Shown in pieces: positions 1-8,917 of a stretch of DNA of 64,000 bases; the first letter of the stretch is position 1, and every line of letters starts with the position of its first letter. Both the position numbers and the translations under genes were made by a program. The stretch is from [Ruminococcus] torques ATCC 27756 (lineage in GTDB: Bacteria; Bacillota; Clostridia; Lachnospirales; Lachnospiraceae), in NCBI RefSeq assembly GCF_000153925.1, contig NZ_DS264358.1, positions 124,001 through 188,000 on the forward strand, given 5' to 3'. The notes below the pieces were generated by a model. That model saw only the letters and a list, made by a program, of their open reading frames with translations. It ran no database searches and had not been told where the DNA came from.

Positions 1-554
1 TCCATCGCCGTATCTTCCGGATATTCGATCAGATACTCGGACGCTTTTTGCTTCGCGTTTTCCCAATCAGCCAGTTTTTCATAACAGACAACTTCGTTAT
101 ATCTCATCTCCTGAATCATTTCAGCAGAATCTTTTCCATTTTCCGAATTCTTCTCTTCTTCACCTGACATATCTGTTTCCGCCATGGCAAGACCCGCCTG
201 TATATATTCAAGAGCCGCCTCGTAATCCTCTGTCTTCATTGCACAAATACCCATCAGATTATAGATCTGAGTCGTCTGTACTACTCCTGTGTCAACAGCT
301 TTTTTAAACGCATCGAGAGCCGAGCTATACTCCTCCTGCTCATAATATGTCATCGCAAGTCCCCGATACCCCTCTGCCGATTTCTTCTTATCCTTTTCTT
401 CAGTCAGTTTTTCAAACTGTGCCTGCGCCTCTTTATAATCTCCTGCCTCCAATGCCTCTACACCTGATTTCGCACTGTTTGCACAGCCTGATGCCACAGT
501 CGGCACAGCCATACAAAGAACTGCCGCCAACACGATCTGTTTTTTGATTTTCAC
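1..554 (-). CDS. TPR-type lipoprotein, C-terminus cut by window edge
   Basis: Reading starts at a GTG at 554 and stays open to base 1, so only the first 184 residues are visible. The N-terminus has a lysine-rich start, a hydrophobic stretch and a lipobox ending in ASGC, so the mature protein is probably a membrane-anchored lipoprotein. Behind it are helical repeats with the TPR spacing of small and large residues (for example GDYKEAQAQFEKL and EDYEAALEYIQAG), which suggests a protein-protein interaction scaffold outside the membrane. It begins 7 nt after the stop of the metal ATPase gene and is probably co-transcribed with it; whether it has a metal-related role is unknown. Confidence 0.75.
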   Translation of the reverse strand, partial: MKIKKQIVLAAVLCMAVPTVASGCANSAKSGVEALEAGDYKEAQAQFEKLTEEKDKKKSAEGYRGLAMTYYEQEEYSSALDAFKKAVDTGVVQTTQIYNLMGICAMKTEDYEAALEYIQAGLAMAETDMSGEEEKNSENGKDSAEMIQEMRYNEVVCYEKLADWENAKQKASEYLIEYPEDTAM

Positions 555-561
555 GATTCGT

Positions 562-2427
562 TTACACCCCCGATTCCGGATACTTCATCATCCAAAATGA
601 ATTCAAAATATTAATTACCATCACAACCATGTCTGCTATAATAGCGCTTTGCATCGTCACAAGACCGAAAAACGCAAGTATGACTAAAAATACTTTCATA
701 CCGATCGCAAACAATACATTTCCCCGTACAGACCGGATCGTTCCTTTTGCGATCCGCACCGCATTTATAATCTTCGACGGCTCATCTTCCATAAGGATAA
801 TGTCCGCCGCCTCAAGCGCGGCATCCGCGCCGAGACCGCCCATCGCGATGCCGATGTCTGCAAGCGCCAAAACAGGCGCGTCATTCATTCCATCTCCTAC
901 AAACGCCAATTTTTCATTTTCCATGCGGTCATTGCAAAACTCTTCCAGAAGCTGCACTTTATCTTCCGGCATCAGCTCCGCATAAACGCTGTCGATTTTC
1001 AGCTCTGCCGCCACTTTTTCCGCCGTACGCTCGTTATCTCCGGTCAGCATAACCGTTCCCATATTTTTCTTTCGCATCCAGCGCATCAGTTTTCCCGTAT
1101 CTTTACGAATCGTATCCGCAATCAATATGTATCCCGCATACTTTCCGTCAACAGCCACATGAACGGCAGTTCCGTCTTTTTCCGTCTGTGCGTAGAGGAT
1201 TCCTTCCCGGTTCATCAGCCTTGTGTTCCCGGCATAAACTTCCAGTCCGTCCACAAACGCATGAACACCGTACCCCGGTTCTTCTTTCACATCTTTGATC
1301 CGCGTACTTTCAGCCGGCTTTCCATAAGCTTCCGCAAGAGACAGCGCCACCGGATGCTTTGAATAACTTTCCGCCAAAGCCGCAAGCTCCAACAGTCTTT
1401 CCTTTTCAAACTTATACGGAACAATATCTTTCACATGAAATACGCCTTCCGTCAGTGTTCCCGTTTTATCAAAAACATATGTGTCTACCCGGATCAGATC
1501 TTCCAAAACAGCTCCGCTTTTTATCAGAACGCCCTGCTTTGAAGCAGATCCTATCCCGCCCAAAAACGCAAGCGGTATAGAAACCATCAACCCGCACGGA
1601 CATGCCGCCACAAGAATGATCAATCCTCTGTATATCCACTCAGCCTTCGCCTCCACAAACATCATAGGCGGGAGAATGACAGTTAAAAGCGCGATCAAAA
1701 TAACGATCGGCGTATAATATTTTGTGAATTTATCTACAAAATGTACGCTCTCCGATTTGTTTTCATTTGCGCTTTCTACAAGCCGCATAATCTTCGCCGC
1801 AGTAGAATCATTGTACAGTTTCTCAACTCTGGCTTCCAACACGCTGTTCAGATTGATGCTTCCGCTGAACAGCCTGTCTCCGATCCGCACAGTGACAGGA
1901 TCCGGTTCTCCTGTCAGCGCTTTCATATCAACTGTTCCCGTTCCGCTTGTCACAACCGCATCAACCGGGATCTTGTCTCCCGGATGCAGTACGATCGTCT
2001 GTCTCAAATTCAGCTCCTGCGGCGGAACAATCTTTTCTGTGTTTCCGATTTTCAGGTTCGCATATTCCGGACGAATATCAATAAATTTCGCAATAGATTT
2101 TTTCGTCCTGCTCAGAGAGATTTCTTCTACAAGTTTTCCGACCTGATAAAAGAGCATCGCCGCAACGGCTTCTTTGTAACGTCCTACAAAAAATGCTCCT
2201 ACAGTCGCTATGATCATCAGTAAGTTTTCATCCAGAAACTGCTTTTTCAAAAATTTCTCTGCCTGCTCTTTATAAATACTGATCGCCGATACAATATACG
2301 GCAGTAAAAACAAAAGCATCTCCGCCTTTGATTTCATCTTTGCCTGCATGCTTATTAAGAATGCCAGCAAATATAAAACAAGACCGATACCGATCTCCAA
2401 TTCCCTTTTTCTGGTTTCTCTCGTCAT
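562..2427 (-). CDS. P1B-type heavy-metal (Zn/Cd/Pb-class) efflux ATPase
   Basis: At 621 aa this is a complete P1B ATPase core without an N-terminal HMA metal-binding domain. It has the phosphorylation motif DKTGTLT (about residue 319), the TGEP actuator loop, the hinge motif GDGMNDAP and a membrane CPC metal-binding motif (about residue 277) in the form ACPCGLMVSIP. CPC with an adjacent SmtB/CadC-type repressor points to export of Zn2+, Cd2+ or Pb2+ using ATP; this specificity is inferred. The arsR-family gene lies directly upstream and would repress it. The gap to that gene holds a degenerate 18-nt tandem repeat. Confidence 0.9.
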   Translation of the reverse strand: MTRETRKRELEIGIGLVLYLLAFLISMQAKMKSKAEMLLFLLPYIVSAISIYKEQAEKFLKKQFLDENLLMIIATVGAFFVGRYKEAVAAMLFYQVGKLVEEISLSRTKKSIAKFIDIRPEYANLKIGNTEKIVPPQELNLRQTIVLHPGDKIPVDAVVTSGTGTVDMKALTGEPDPVTVRIGDRLFSGSINLNSVLEARVEKLYNDSTAAKIMRLVESANENKSESVHFVDKFTKYYTPIVILIALLTVILPPMMFVEAKAEWIYRGLIILVAACPCGLMVSIPLAFLGGIGSASKQGVLIKSGAVLEDLIRVDTYVFDKTGTLTEGVFHVKDIVPYKFEKERLLELAALAESYSKHPVALSLAEAYGKPAESTRIKDVKEEPGYGVHAFVDGLEVYAGNTRLMNREGILYAQTEKDGTAVHVAVDGKYAGYILIADTIRKDTGKLMRWMRKKNMGTVMLTGDNERTAEKVAAELKIDSVYAELMPEDKVQLLEEFCNDRMENEKLAFVGDGMNDAPVLALADIGIAMGGLGADAALEAADIILMEDEPSKIINAVRIAKGTIRSVRGNVLFAIGMKVFLVILAFFGLVTMQSAIIADMVVMVINILNSFWMMKYPESGV

Positions 2428-2433
2428 CCCTTT

Positions 2434-2524
2434 TTCCCTTTTCCGTCAACTTTTCCCTGTTCGTCAGCTTCCCCTTGTTCGTCGGCTTTCTCCTGTTTGC
2501 CGGCTTTCCCTGCCCGCCGGCTTT
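2434..2524 (-). repeat. degenerate 18-nt tandem repeat between arsR and the metal ATPase
   Basis: On the minus strand about five units of 18 nt follow one another, each close to AAGCCGACGAACAGGGAA. They fill nearly the whole gap between the ArsR-family stop and the ATPase start. The units are purine-rich and contain GGGA/AGGG, resembling weak ribosome binding sites. Read through in one frame they encode Lys/Asn/Arg-rich units, but no start codon with a ribosome binding site supports a gene. The repeat may affect spacing or translation of the ATPase message; no function is established. Confidence 0.6.
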
Positions 2525-2531
2525 TCTTTTA

Positions 2532-2897
2532 TTACTCTTGTATATGTTCCATTCCCTGATTAATAATCGTTTTAATGTGCCCGTCTGCAAGAGAATAGAA
2601 TACTGTCTTTCCTTCCCTTCTGTTTTTCACGAGCTTCATCTGTTTCAAAATGCGGAGCTGATGAGAGATCGCCGACTGAGTCATATTCAGCGTCTTTGCC
2701 AGATCGCACACGCACATCTCCGAATGAAACAACACGCTTAACAATTTCAGTCTCGTCACATCTCCGAACACTTTAAAAAATTCCGCAAGATCATTCAGCT
2801 CTCTTTCTGCCGGAATGTGTTCCTTTACTTTTTTTACTACATCTTCATGAACATGTATAAAATCGCAGCGTTCTATTTCTGTTTTTTCTTCCTGCAT
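2532..2897 (-). CDS. ArsR/SmtB-family metal-sensing repressor
   Basis: The 121-aa winged-helix protein carries both metal sites known from the CadC/SmtB group. The alpha-3N site has Cys11 plus the CVCDLA motif (Cys62, Cys64). The alpha-5 site has the spacing Asp105-x-His107 and His118-x2-Glu121, which matches the SmtB/CadC ligands. The recognition helix is in the segment NMTQSAISHQLRIL. In this family metal binding releases the repressor from a palindrome overlapping the promoter. Here a TATAC-A-GTATA palindrome covers the predicted -10 element. It is the first gene of the operon with the ATPase downstream, so autoregulation is likely. Confidence 0.88.
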   Translation of the reverse strand: MQEEKTEIERCDFIHVHEDVVKKVKEHIPAERELNDLAEFFKVFGDVTRLKLLSVLFHSEMCVCDLAKTLNMTQSAISHQLRILKQMKLVKNRREGKTVFYSLADGHIKTIINQGMEHIQE

Positions 2898-2915
2898 TCG
2901 TCTTTTCCCTCCAAA

Positions 2916-2949
2916 TATACAGTATAACGAAAAGAGGCAAAAGCATCAA
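2916..2949 (-). promoter_or_regulatory. sigma-A promoter and candidate operator of the metal-resistance operon
   Basis: On the minus strand a TTGATG (2949-2944), 17 nt spacer and TATACT (2926-2921) lie just upstream of the arsR-family gene. The -10 overlaps a short palindrome TATAC-A-GTATA, a plausible ArsR-family operator. The spacer also overlaps the terminator hairpin of the preceding gene. Confidence 0.55.
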
Positions 2950-2960
2950 TATCTTTTGCC
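2928..2960 (-). terminator. terminator of the alarmone synthetase gene
   Basis: On the minus strand the inverted repeat GGCAAAAG / CTTTTGCC with a 9-nt loop is followed by a T-rich run (TCTTTTCG). It lies about 40 nt after the stop of the synthetase gene and separates it from the arsR unit. Confidence 0.6.
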
Positions 2961-2997
2961 CCCAAAGCTTAAAACTTAAGATTACTTAAGATTTTCT

Positions 2998-3717
2998 TTA
3001 CTGTTTTCTTCTTTCGCCGATCACATTGTCAAACACATCTTCCATACTTTCTTTTCTCTGATCGTCTCTGATCATGCAGGCCTGAATCGCCTCATTCAAA
3101 GAGAGCATCTTGTCGTCAAGTTCCGACACCATCTTCGCACACTCTTTCAATTCTCTGCTTATATAATCAGGCGCATTCCCTTCAAACTTATAATAAATCT
3201 TATGTTCCAAACTCGCCCAAAAATCCATCGCTATCGTTCGGATCTGGATTTCCACTTTTGTATCGACTACGCTGTCGGAAAGAAAGATCGGAACGGATAC
3301 AAGCATATGATAACTTTTATAACCGCTTTCTTTTGGATTTTTAATATAATCTTTGATCGAAAGAACTTTCAGATCGCTTTGATTGCCGATCATCTCCGCC
3401 AAACGGTAAATATCAGATGTAAAGGAACAAATAAGACGTACCCCCGCAATGTCATTGATATAGCGTACCATGTTCTCGATCGACGTCTCATGGCCATACC
3501 GCCTTAATTTCTTCACAATGCTTTCCGGCGTCTTTATCCTTGTCTTTATATGCTCGATCGGATTATATTGATGTACATGCTGAAATTCGTCATTCAAAAT
3601 CTCCAGCTTTGTTCCTACTTCTTTCAGCGCTGCGTTATACAGAAAAATGATCGTCTTCCAGCTATCGACATCCTCATAGCTTTTCAGCGCAGCTTCTACT
3701 TGTTGTTCACTCGTCAT
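2998..3717 (-). CDS. GTP pyrophosphokinase family small alarmone synthetase (RelQ/RelP-like)
   Basis: The 239-aa protein has a stand-alone RelA/SpoT synthetase domain without hydrolase, TGS or ACT domains, the length usual for small alarmone synthetases. Recognisable motifs are the RYINDIAGVRLIC segment (Mg2+/nucleotide site), the KESGYKSYHM loop and the EIQIRT strand near residues 85-160, followed by a helical C-terminus. Such enzymes transfer pyrophosphate from ATP to GDP or GTP to make (p)ppGpp in stress. It appears to be monocistronic, with its own terminator downstream. Confidence 0.88.
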   Translation of the reverse strand: MTSEQQVEAALKSYEDVDSWKTIIFLYNAALKEVGTKLEILNDEFQHVHQYNPIEHIKTRIKTPESIVKKLRRYGHETSIENMVRYINDIAGVRLICSFTSDIYRLAEMIGNQSDLKVLSIKDYIKNPKESGYKSYHMLVSVPIFLSDSVVDTKVEIQIRTIAMDFWASLEHKIYYKFEGNAPDYISRELKECAKMVSELDDKMLSLNEAIQACMIRDDQRKESMEDVFDNVIGERRKQ

Positions 3718-3807
3718 TTCAGACTGCCTCCGCCAGTTATTTTACTTTTTCATTCTAACATAAATCCTAAGGCATGTCATAGATTTCATTGTTTTTTAAG
3801 ACTTCTC

Positions 3808-4863
3808 TTACAACTCTAATTTCATATCTCCCTGACGGATCCACTTCTTTTTCCGCATAAACTCAGAAATGAGAAGCGTCACCGCCGCAGGAAGGATAAA
3901 CTGGATCAAAATGATCTTTCCGAGCACGATCACTCCCGCTTCACTTTGCGTCATTACCTGCCATGTCATAAGCGGACCGACAAGTCCGGCTGTTCCCATA
4001 CCCGATCCCGTAGCGTTGTTCGTCATATGAAGAAGCATTGTTCCGATCGGACCTAAAACGGCGCTTGACAAAATAACCGGAAGCCAGATCAAAGGTCTTC
4101 TTACGATATTCGGTATCTGAAGCATCGACGTTCCGATTCCCTGCGCCAGAAATCCGCTGAATTTATTTTCTCTCCAACTAGCCACCGCAAATCCGATCAT
4201 ATTACAGCAGCATCCGATCGTCGCCGCCCCTGCCGCCAGTCCCGACAGATTCAGGATTACTCCAAGCGCCGCTGAGCTGATCGGAAGCGTCAGGATCATT
4301 CCCATTAAAACGGAAACGACAATTCCCATCAAAAACGGCTGCTGCTCTGTTCCCCAGTTGATCAAGGAGCCAAGCCATAACATAAATTCAGAAATCGGCG
4401 GACCGACAAACAGACCGACTGCCGATCCCGTTCCGATGCAGACCAGCGGAGTCAGTATAATATCAAGTTTTGTTTTACCCGAGATCAAGATCCCGATCTC
4501 GATCGCCAGATACGCCGCCGCAAAAGCGCCTAACGGCTCTCCCGGCCCTGCCAGAACCAGATTTCCATCCACAAGAACCTGTCCGGATAAGATTTTCCCG
4601 GCAAATGCACCGATCATACCGACAACCGCGGCCGAAACGATTACGAGATGTCCTGCTTCTAATTTTCGCGCCACACCGACTCCGATGCCTGCACCTGTCA
4701 AACCTGCGGCAATCTTTCCAAGTTCATAAATAAGATCTCCTGTGCCGCCTCCCATAAACAACCCGATCTGCTGAATGATCGTTCCTATGATCAGCGTAGC
4801 AAAAAGTCCCTGTGCCATTCCGCCCAGACCATCTATAAAAATCCGATCTAAAAGTTTTTTCAT
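3808..4863 (-). CDS. PTS_EIIC_2-family membrane transporter subunit
   Basis: This 351-aa, strongly hydrophobic protein has eight to ten predicted membrane segments and the glycine-rich loops of the PTS IIC family related to PF13303. No IIA, IIB or sugar-metabolism gene is next to it, so the substrate and phosphorelay partner are unknown, and some members of this family may not be classical sugar transporters. Its ATG overlaps the TGA of the upstream 154-aa gene (ATGA), so the two are translationally coupled. Confidence 0.8.
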   Translation of the reverse strand: MKKLLDRIFIDGLGGMAQGLFATLIIGTIIQQIGLFMGGGTGDLIYELGKIAAGLTGAGIGVGVARKLEAGHLVIVSAAVVGMIGAFAGKILSGQVLVDGNLVLAGPGEPLGAFAAAYLAIEIGILISGKTKLDIILTPLVCIGTGSAVGLFVGPPISEFMLWLGSLINWGTEQQPFLMGIVVSVLMGMILTLPISSAALGVILNLSGLAAGAATIGCCCNMIGFAVASWRENKFSGFLAQGIGTSMLQIPNIVRRPLIWLPVILSSAVLGPIGTMLLHMTNNATGSGMGTAGLVGPLMTWQVMTQSEAGVIVLGKIILIQFILPAAVTLLISEFMRKKKWIRQGDMKLEL

Positions 4864-5324
4864 TTCTTAAGATACCCCCACTCGCCTGCATACGCTTCTT
4901 TTGCCGCAAAACACGGAGTCGTTTTTCCTTCTGCGTCCACGATTTCGGGGATCATGTCCGACTGCTTAAAATGATAATCCGTCAAAAGCCAGCTTACGAT
5001 ATTTACATTGTCCTTCCTTCCCACAACACAGTCCGGCGCAGCCATAAAAATCATCTGTTCAAGAAAATCTATATCGACTTTATTTTCTTTACTGTACAAA
5101 AGAAGATTTTTATGAAACCACAAATACACCCCTTTTACCGTCTCTTCTGTTTCTTGCTCTCCCTCGGTGTCAAGATTTCGTTTTTCCGAATCAAGATATA
5201 CTGTCTGAAACTTTTCGTCAAATCCAAACTCCTCGATCGCCGCCAAAATTGCTCCGGCATACGGCTCTTCCTGTAAATACTTTTCCAATATTTCTTTGTC
5301 ATTTATCGTGCATACTCTGATCAT
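4860..5324 (-). CDS. conserved hypothetical, resembles the N-terminal half of a GNAT acetyltransferase
   Basis: The 154-aa protein begins like clostridial GNAT-family proteins (MIRVCTINDKEILEKYLQEE, then a GFDEKFQTVYLD segment), but it ends before any recognisable acetyl-CoA loop (Q/RxxGxG/A). It may be a stand-alone N-terminal domain or a truncated enzyme. It is translationally coupled to the PTS IIC gene, which suggests a shared role, but no function can be assigned. Confidence 0.6.
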   Translation of the reverse strand: MIRVCTINDKEILEKYLQEEPYAGAILAAIEEFGFDEKFQTVYLDSEKRNLDTEGEQETEETVKGVYLWFHKNLLLYSKENKVDIDFLEQMIFMAAPDCVVGRKDNVNIVSWLLTDYHFKQSDMIPEIVDAEGKTTPCFAAKEAYAGEWGYLKK

Positions 5325-5468
5325 CTTTTTACTCCTTTACAAACTCCTGCGTCACATCATGTTTTCTTTTTTCATTTCACCGCACAGACACGATATAAAC
5401 TTGCCGGCTTTCCCTGCATGTATATTTTGTCCGAGCGCCCGAACTGATACTAATATATCAAAAAGGGC

Positions 5469-5497
5469 TTGCACAAGCAACGGGATTTTTGTATGAT
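5469..5497 (+). promoter_or_regulatory. sigma-A promoter for the small gene at 5529
   Basis: TTGCAC (5469-5474), a 17-nt spacer and TATGAT (5492-5497) lie about 30 nt before the ATG at 5529. Confidence 0.6.
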
Positions 5498-5528
5498 AAA
5501 TTTCATAAACTTTGAAAGGAGCTTCGTT

Positions 5529-5792
5529 ATGTTTCGTTTATGGGGAAAAGAATTTAAAGAAAACAGGCTTCTGCGCGATACTGTCATTTGCGATGAGACA
5601 ACAGACACCCGCACACATAAGATTTTCAACGCTTTGGACGCCATCTGCTATGAGTTCGATCTAAGCAAGCCTATCTGGCTTGACACAACGATCGCCGACT
5701 TCAAACGGCACGCAAAAGCTCGGTTTTATCAGGATAACTTTGTAGACAGCATTGATTTTGATTATTTAGAAATAGAGGTGATCGAGGAATAA
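5529..5792 (+). CDS. small conserved hypothetical protein
   Basis: An 87-aa reading frame starts at ATG 5529, chosen because AAAGGAG lies 8 nt upstream; upstream in-frame ATGs lack such a site. The protein is soluble with mixed charge, and its C-terminus is rich in Asp/Glu and aromatic residues (YLEIEVIEE). It has its own promoter and terminator, supporting a real single-gene unit facing opposite to its neighbours. I do not recognise a domain with known function. Confidence 0.7.
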   Translation: MFRLWGKEFKENRLLRDTVICDETTDTRTHKIFNALDAICYEFDLSKPIWLDTTIADFKRHAKARFYQDNFVDSIDFDYLEIEVIEE

Positions 5793-5815
5793 TCCCCGGT
5801 CACCTCTGTCTTTTA
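5774..5815 (+). terminator. terminator of the small gene at 5529
   Basis: AGAGGTGA pairs with TCACCTCT across a loop that contains the stop codon and is followed by GTCTTTTA. Confidence 0.65.
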
Positions 5816-5901
5816 CCATTTTTCGTTATTATCCGATCTATCTGCGCCTCTTATCATCGGCTGATCGTCACTTATTTCTAACCGCCGCCTGTTTCCGGTT
5901 G

Positions 5902-7326
5902 TCATTCATTTCTGATCGCCGCAAGCGGACTTAACTTCATCGCCCTTCTCGCCGGGAAATATCCCGCCGCCGTTCCGACAAGCATTGCAAACCCAAGAGA
6001 AACAAGAACAAGCCACAAAGGAATATAAGAAATCTGCCCTGTTGTCATTCCCATCTCTTTGCCCTTCACAAGAGCATTGATCGCCGCAGACATAAGGAAA
6101 CTTAAAACATTTCCGATCACACCTCCGCCAAGTCCGATAAACGCCGCTTCCAAAAGAAACATCTGACGAATATTTCCAAGACTGCATCCGATCACTTTCA
6201 TAACGCCGATTTCTTTCGTTCTCTCATAAATAGACATCATCATCGTATTTGCGATTCCGATTGCCGCAACAAACAGCGAAACGGCTCCGATTCCGCCAAG
6301 CACCGCCTGAACCATTGCAAACTGTTTCTTCATGCTGTCGATATATTCGATATTCGACGACACATTATATCCCATCGCCCGAATCGCGTCTGAGACAGCC
6401 TCTACGTTTTCCATGTCGTCCGCCTGTACTTTTGCCGACGAATATACAAACTTATTATATGGTTTTCCGCTCTTTGTCGTCGGCTGCCCCGGAATCGCTC
6501 TTCCTCTGAATTCTTTTTCAAGATACGTCCTCAGCTTATTGATATCGCAAAACGTCATATATGAATTGACTGTATATGTGTCCGGTCCGCCCTTTAAAAC
6601 GCCGCTTGCAGATACGACATGTTTTTTCGGAGGCGTTTTTGCCGACGCTGTTCCGCCTTCTCCGCTTTCTCCGGCAGAGCCGCCGATATCCGAAGCCGCG
6701 CTCTGCGACTGATAATAGCCGTCCTGATCGAGTATAAGAAAAACGGAATCCGTCTGCAGATCTATATCAGGAAGTTCTCCCGAATCCCAATATCCTCTTC
6801 CTGATGTTTTTTCATAAAAATTCGTTATTACTGTATTTCCATATACAAGTTCCAGCTGGGCGCTGTTCGGATCAGGAAGCCGCCCGCCATCCTCCAGCTC
6901 CAGATTCAATGTCTTCAAACCTTCAGGCGTCATTCCTGTCAATTCGATAAAGCCTTCATATTTTCCTTTCAGCGCGATTACCGATATGCTTAAGATCGGC
7001 TCTGCACTTTTTACATGGGCTACGTTTTTCAAATCTTTGATCACATCATCTGTGATGTATTTCTGCGATTCTTCTTCGTCCGAAGACATTCCCGAATAAC
7101 CGTACATCATTCCGCCCGAATCTTTTCCCGTCACGGTAATACTTGTCGTTCCTCCGTTTTGCTCCACCTCTTTATACATGGATTCCTGAAGTCCGAGTCC
7201 GAGCGATATCATAACTACTATAGAAGCCGTTCCGATCACAACGCCTAGTACCGTAAGAAACGTTCTTAATTTTCTGCGCCGCAGGCTGCTAACGCTCATC
7301 CTCAGCAGATCGCTCCACCTCATCAA
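5902..7326 (-). CDS. MacB/FtsX-type ABC transporter permease
   Basis: The 474-aa protein has the MacB-like layout: one N-terminal membrane helix (about 20-45), a long extracellular domain (about 50-335) and three C-terminal membrane helices in an FtsX domain (about 345-470) ending RRAMKLSPLAAIRNE. Such permeases do not form a simple pore; they transmit ATP-driven motion to extracytoplasmic partners. Its start lies inside the end of the upstream surface-protein gene (38 nt overlap), and the ATPase gene is first in the operon, so the three products likely form one complex. Confidence 0.9.
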   Translation of the reverse strand: MMRWSDLLRMSVSSLRRRKLRTFLTVLGVVIGTASIVVMISLGLGLQESMYKEVEQNGGTTSITVTGKDSGGMMYGYSGMSSDEEESQKYITDDVIKDLKNVAHVKSAEPILSISVIALKGKYEGFIELTGMTPEGLKTLNLELEDGGRLPDPNSAQLELVYGNTVITNFYEKTSGRGYWDSGELPDIDLQTDSVFLILDQDGYYQSQSAASDIGGSAGESGEGGTASAKTPPKKHVVSASGVLKGGPDTYTVNSYMTFCDINKLRTYLEKEFRGRAIPGQPTTKSGKPYNKFVYSSAKVQADDMENVEAVSDAIRAMGYNVSSNIEYIDSMKKQFAMVQAVLGGIGAVSLFVAAIGIANTMMMSIYERTKEIGVMKVIGCSLGNIRQMFLLEAAFIGLGGGVIGNVLSFLMSAAINALVKGKEMGMTTGQISYIPLWLVLVSLGFAMLVGTAAGYFPARRAMKLSPLAAIRNE

Positions 7327-8917
7327 ACAACTCCTCCTCTTCCGCTTCCAGACGTTTTGCTTTTTTCCTCTTCATAATAAGCACGATTGCCACAGCCACA
7401 GCAACGATCACAACTACGGCTGCTGCCAAGATCATTCCGATCGGCAGCCCCCCCTGTTCTTCCGGTATATCTGCCATAGCGTCCAGGTCTCCGGCATCTG
7501 ACATCGGCATAACAGTAAGGTCAAATTTTTCCTCCGCTGTCGATACATTTCCCGCATCATCTTCATAAGTTAAGATCAGCTTACACTCTGTATTGTCCAT
7601 CGTCTCTTCTTTCGCCGTCACGATGGCGTCGATCATGCCTGTCGCGCCGGAATCAAGATTTCCGATAAACTGTTCGTCTGACTCGATCATCTTGCCTTCA
7701 AAACGAGCTTTCACATTGTACATCTTCACCCGTCCGAGATTGTACAGACTGCAGGAAATATTCGCCTCTTCTCCGACCGCTACTGTCTCCGGCGCGATCT
7801 CGATCTTACTGAACTCAAACCGGGCGTCCTGTATGACCGGGATCGCAAGGCTTGACTGCGCCTCATACTGCGCCGCGCTGCTGTCTTCATACTTCATAGA
7901 CATGCTGATACTGTACGGCTTTTTCACAAGATCTGCCCGTGCATTCAATTCGATTGAAATGTCGCTCGTTCCTCCGGCAGAAATTCCGTCAAGATAAACA
8001 GAGCTTGAACCCGATGCCGGAAGAAACGCCGGAGCTTCCGCCGCACCTTCTGAACCTGATGACGGAGCCTGCATATCAAAAAGCATATTTGAAACAGCAG
8101 TTTTTGAAGAAGTATTTTTCAGGTGGACGATCAATTTAAAATTACTTCCCGCGCGAACTTCCGCCGGCTCTGTATTAAATCCTGTTACAATCACCCGCGG
8201 AACAGATGCGCTTGACGCATCCGCGCCGCCTGCCGAGCCGCCTGCCATGACCGGATCGCTGGTATATACTCCTCCGAACACCGCGCCCGAATCGTCCGGC
8301 GTTCCCTGCGCATTTCCCGATCCGCCGCTTCCGTTTCCGGTATTTCCGTTGTTTATCTCTCCGCCGTTTGCATTTCCACCCTGATTTTCCGATGGCTTTT
8401 CTTTTGCGGTCGTTTTTACAAAGACATACTTATCCGTCTCATAGGATTTCTCTCCGTCATCGTAAGAAATCTTAAATTCCAGTTTATAAGACTTCCCTGT
8501 CACATCTCCTCTTACGATAAGAGGTTTCTCTTCACTCCCCCACACAGCCGCAGTCTGTCCGCCGCTTTTGATCGTAGACAACTCTTTTTCATAATTCAGC
8601 TTATCAAGTTCAAAGGGCCAGTCGGATGCATTCTTGATATCCGGTTCTATCCGCACGTTGTGCGCGTCTACATTTCCGTTGTTTTTTACATTGATCCGAA
8701 ACTCGGATACCTTCTGCCCCGCCTTAAACACAGGCGTCTCCTGCCCGTCGCCGACACTGATCTGAATGTACGCAAGCTCTCTCTTTGACACCTGACTTCC
8801 GGACTCTGTTTTTTCCTCTGCAAATGCCACGAGCGGAGCAAGCATAGACAACACAAACACCATGCATAAAATTCCGATTCCGATCCGTTTCAACGTCATT
8901 TTTCTATGCTCTCTCAT
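7289..8917 (-). CDS. secreted, membrane-anchored CARDB-like protein of an ABC operon
   Basis: The start at ATG 8917 (MREHRKMTLKRIG) follows the site AGGAGGAAAGAGGAAA and overlaps the end of the ATPase gene. A signal peptide is present (cleavage near AFAEE). Then come several repeated beta-sandwich domains of the CARDB/COG1361 S-layer type, a Gly/Asn-rich linker near residues 190-215, a C-terminal membrane helix (about 500-525) and a charged cytoplasmic tail. It is probably the extracellular partner or adaptor of the MacB-like permease. The cargo, perhaps a peptide or an envelope component, is not shown by sequence. Confidence 0.82.
   Translation of the reverse strand: MREHRKMTLKRIGIGILCMVFVLSMLAPLVAFAEEKTESGSQVSKRELAYIQISVGDGQETPVFKAGQKVSEFRINVKNNGNVDAHNVRIEPDIKNASDWPFELDKLNYEKELSTIKSGGQTAAVWGSEEKPLIVRGDVTGKSYKLEFKISYDDGEKSYETDKYVFVKTTAKEKPSENQGGNANGGEINNGNTGNGSGGSGNAQGTPDDSGAVFGGVYTSDPVMAGGSAGGADASSASVPRVIVTGFNTEPAEVRAGSNFKLIVHLKNTSSKTAVSNMLFDMQAPSSGSEGAAEAPAFLPASGSSSVYLDGISAGGTSDISIELNARADLVKKPYSISMSMKYEDSSAAQYEAQSSLAIPVIQDARFEFSKIEIAPETVAVGEEANISCSLYNLGRVKMYNVKARFEGKMIESDEQFIGNLDSGATGMIDAIVTAKEETMDNTECKLILTYEDDAGNVSTAEEKFDLTVMPMSDAGDLDAMADIPEEQGGLPIGMILAAAVVVIVAVAVAIVLIMKRKKAKRLEAEEEELFDEVERSAEDER

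Noticed and set aside
2270-2590. 106-codon Lys/Asn-rich frame spanning the arsR-ATPase gap
   Set aside because: Overlaps both real genes in another frame and consists mainly of the 18-nt repeat; start lies within arsR without a proper site.
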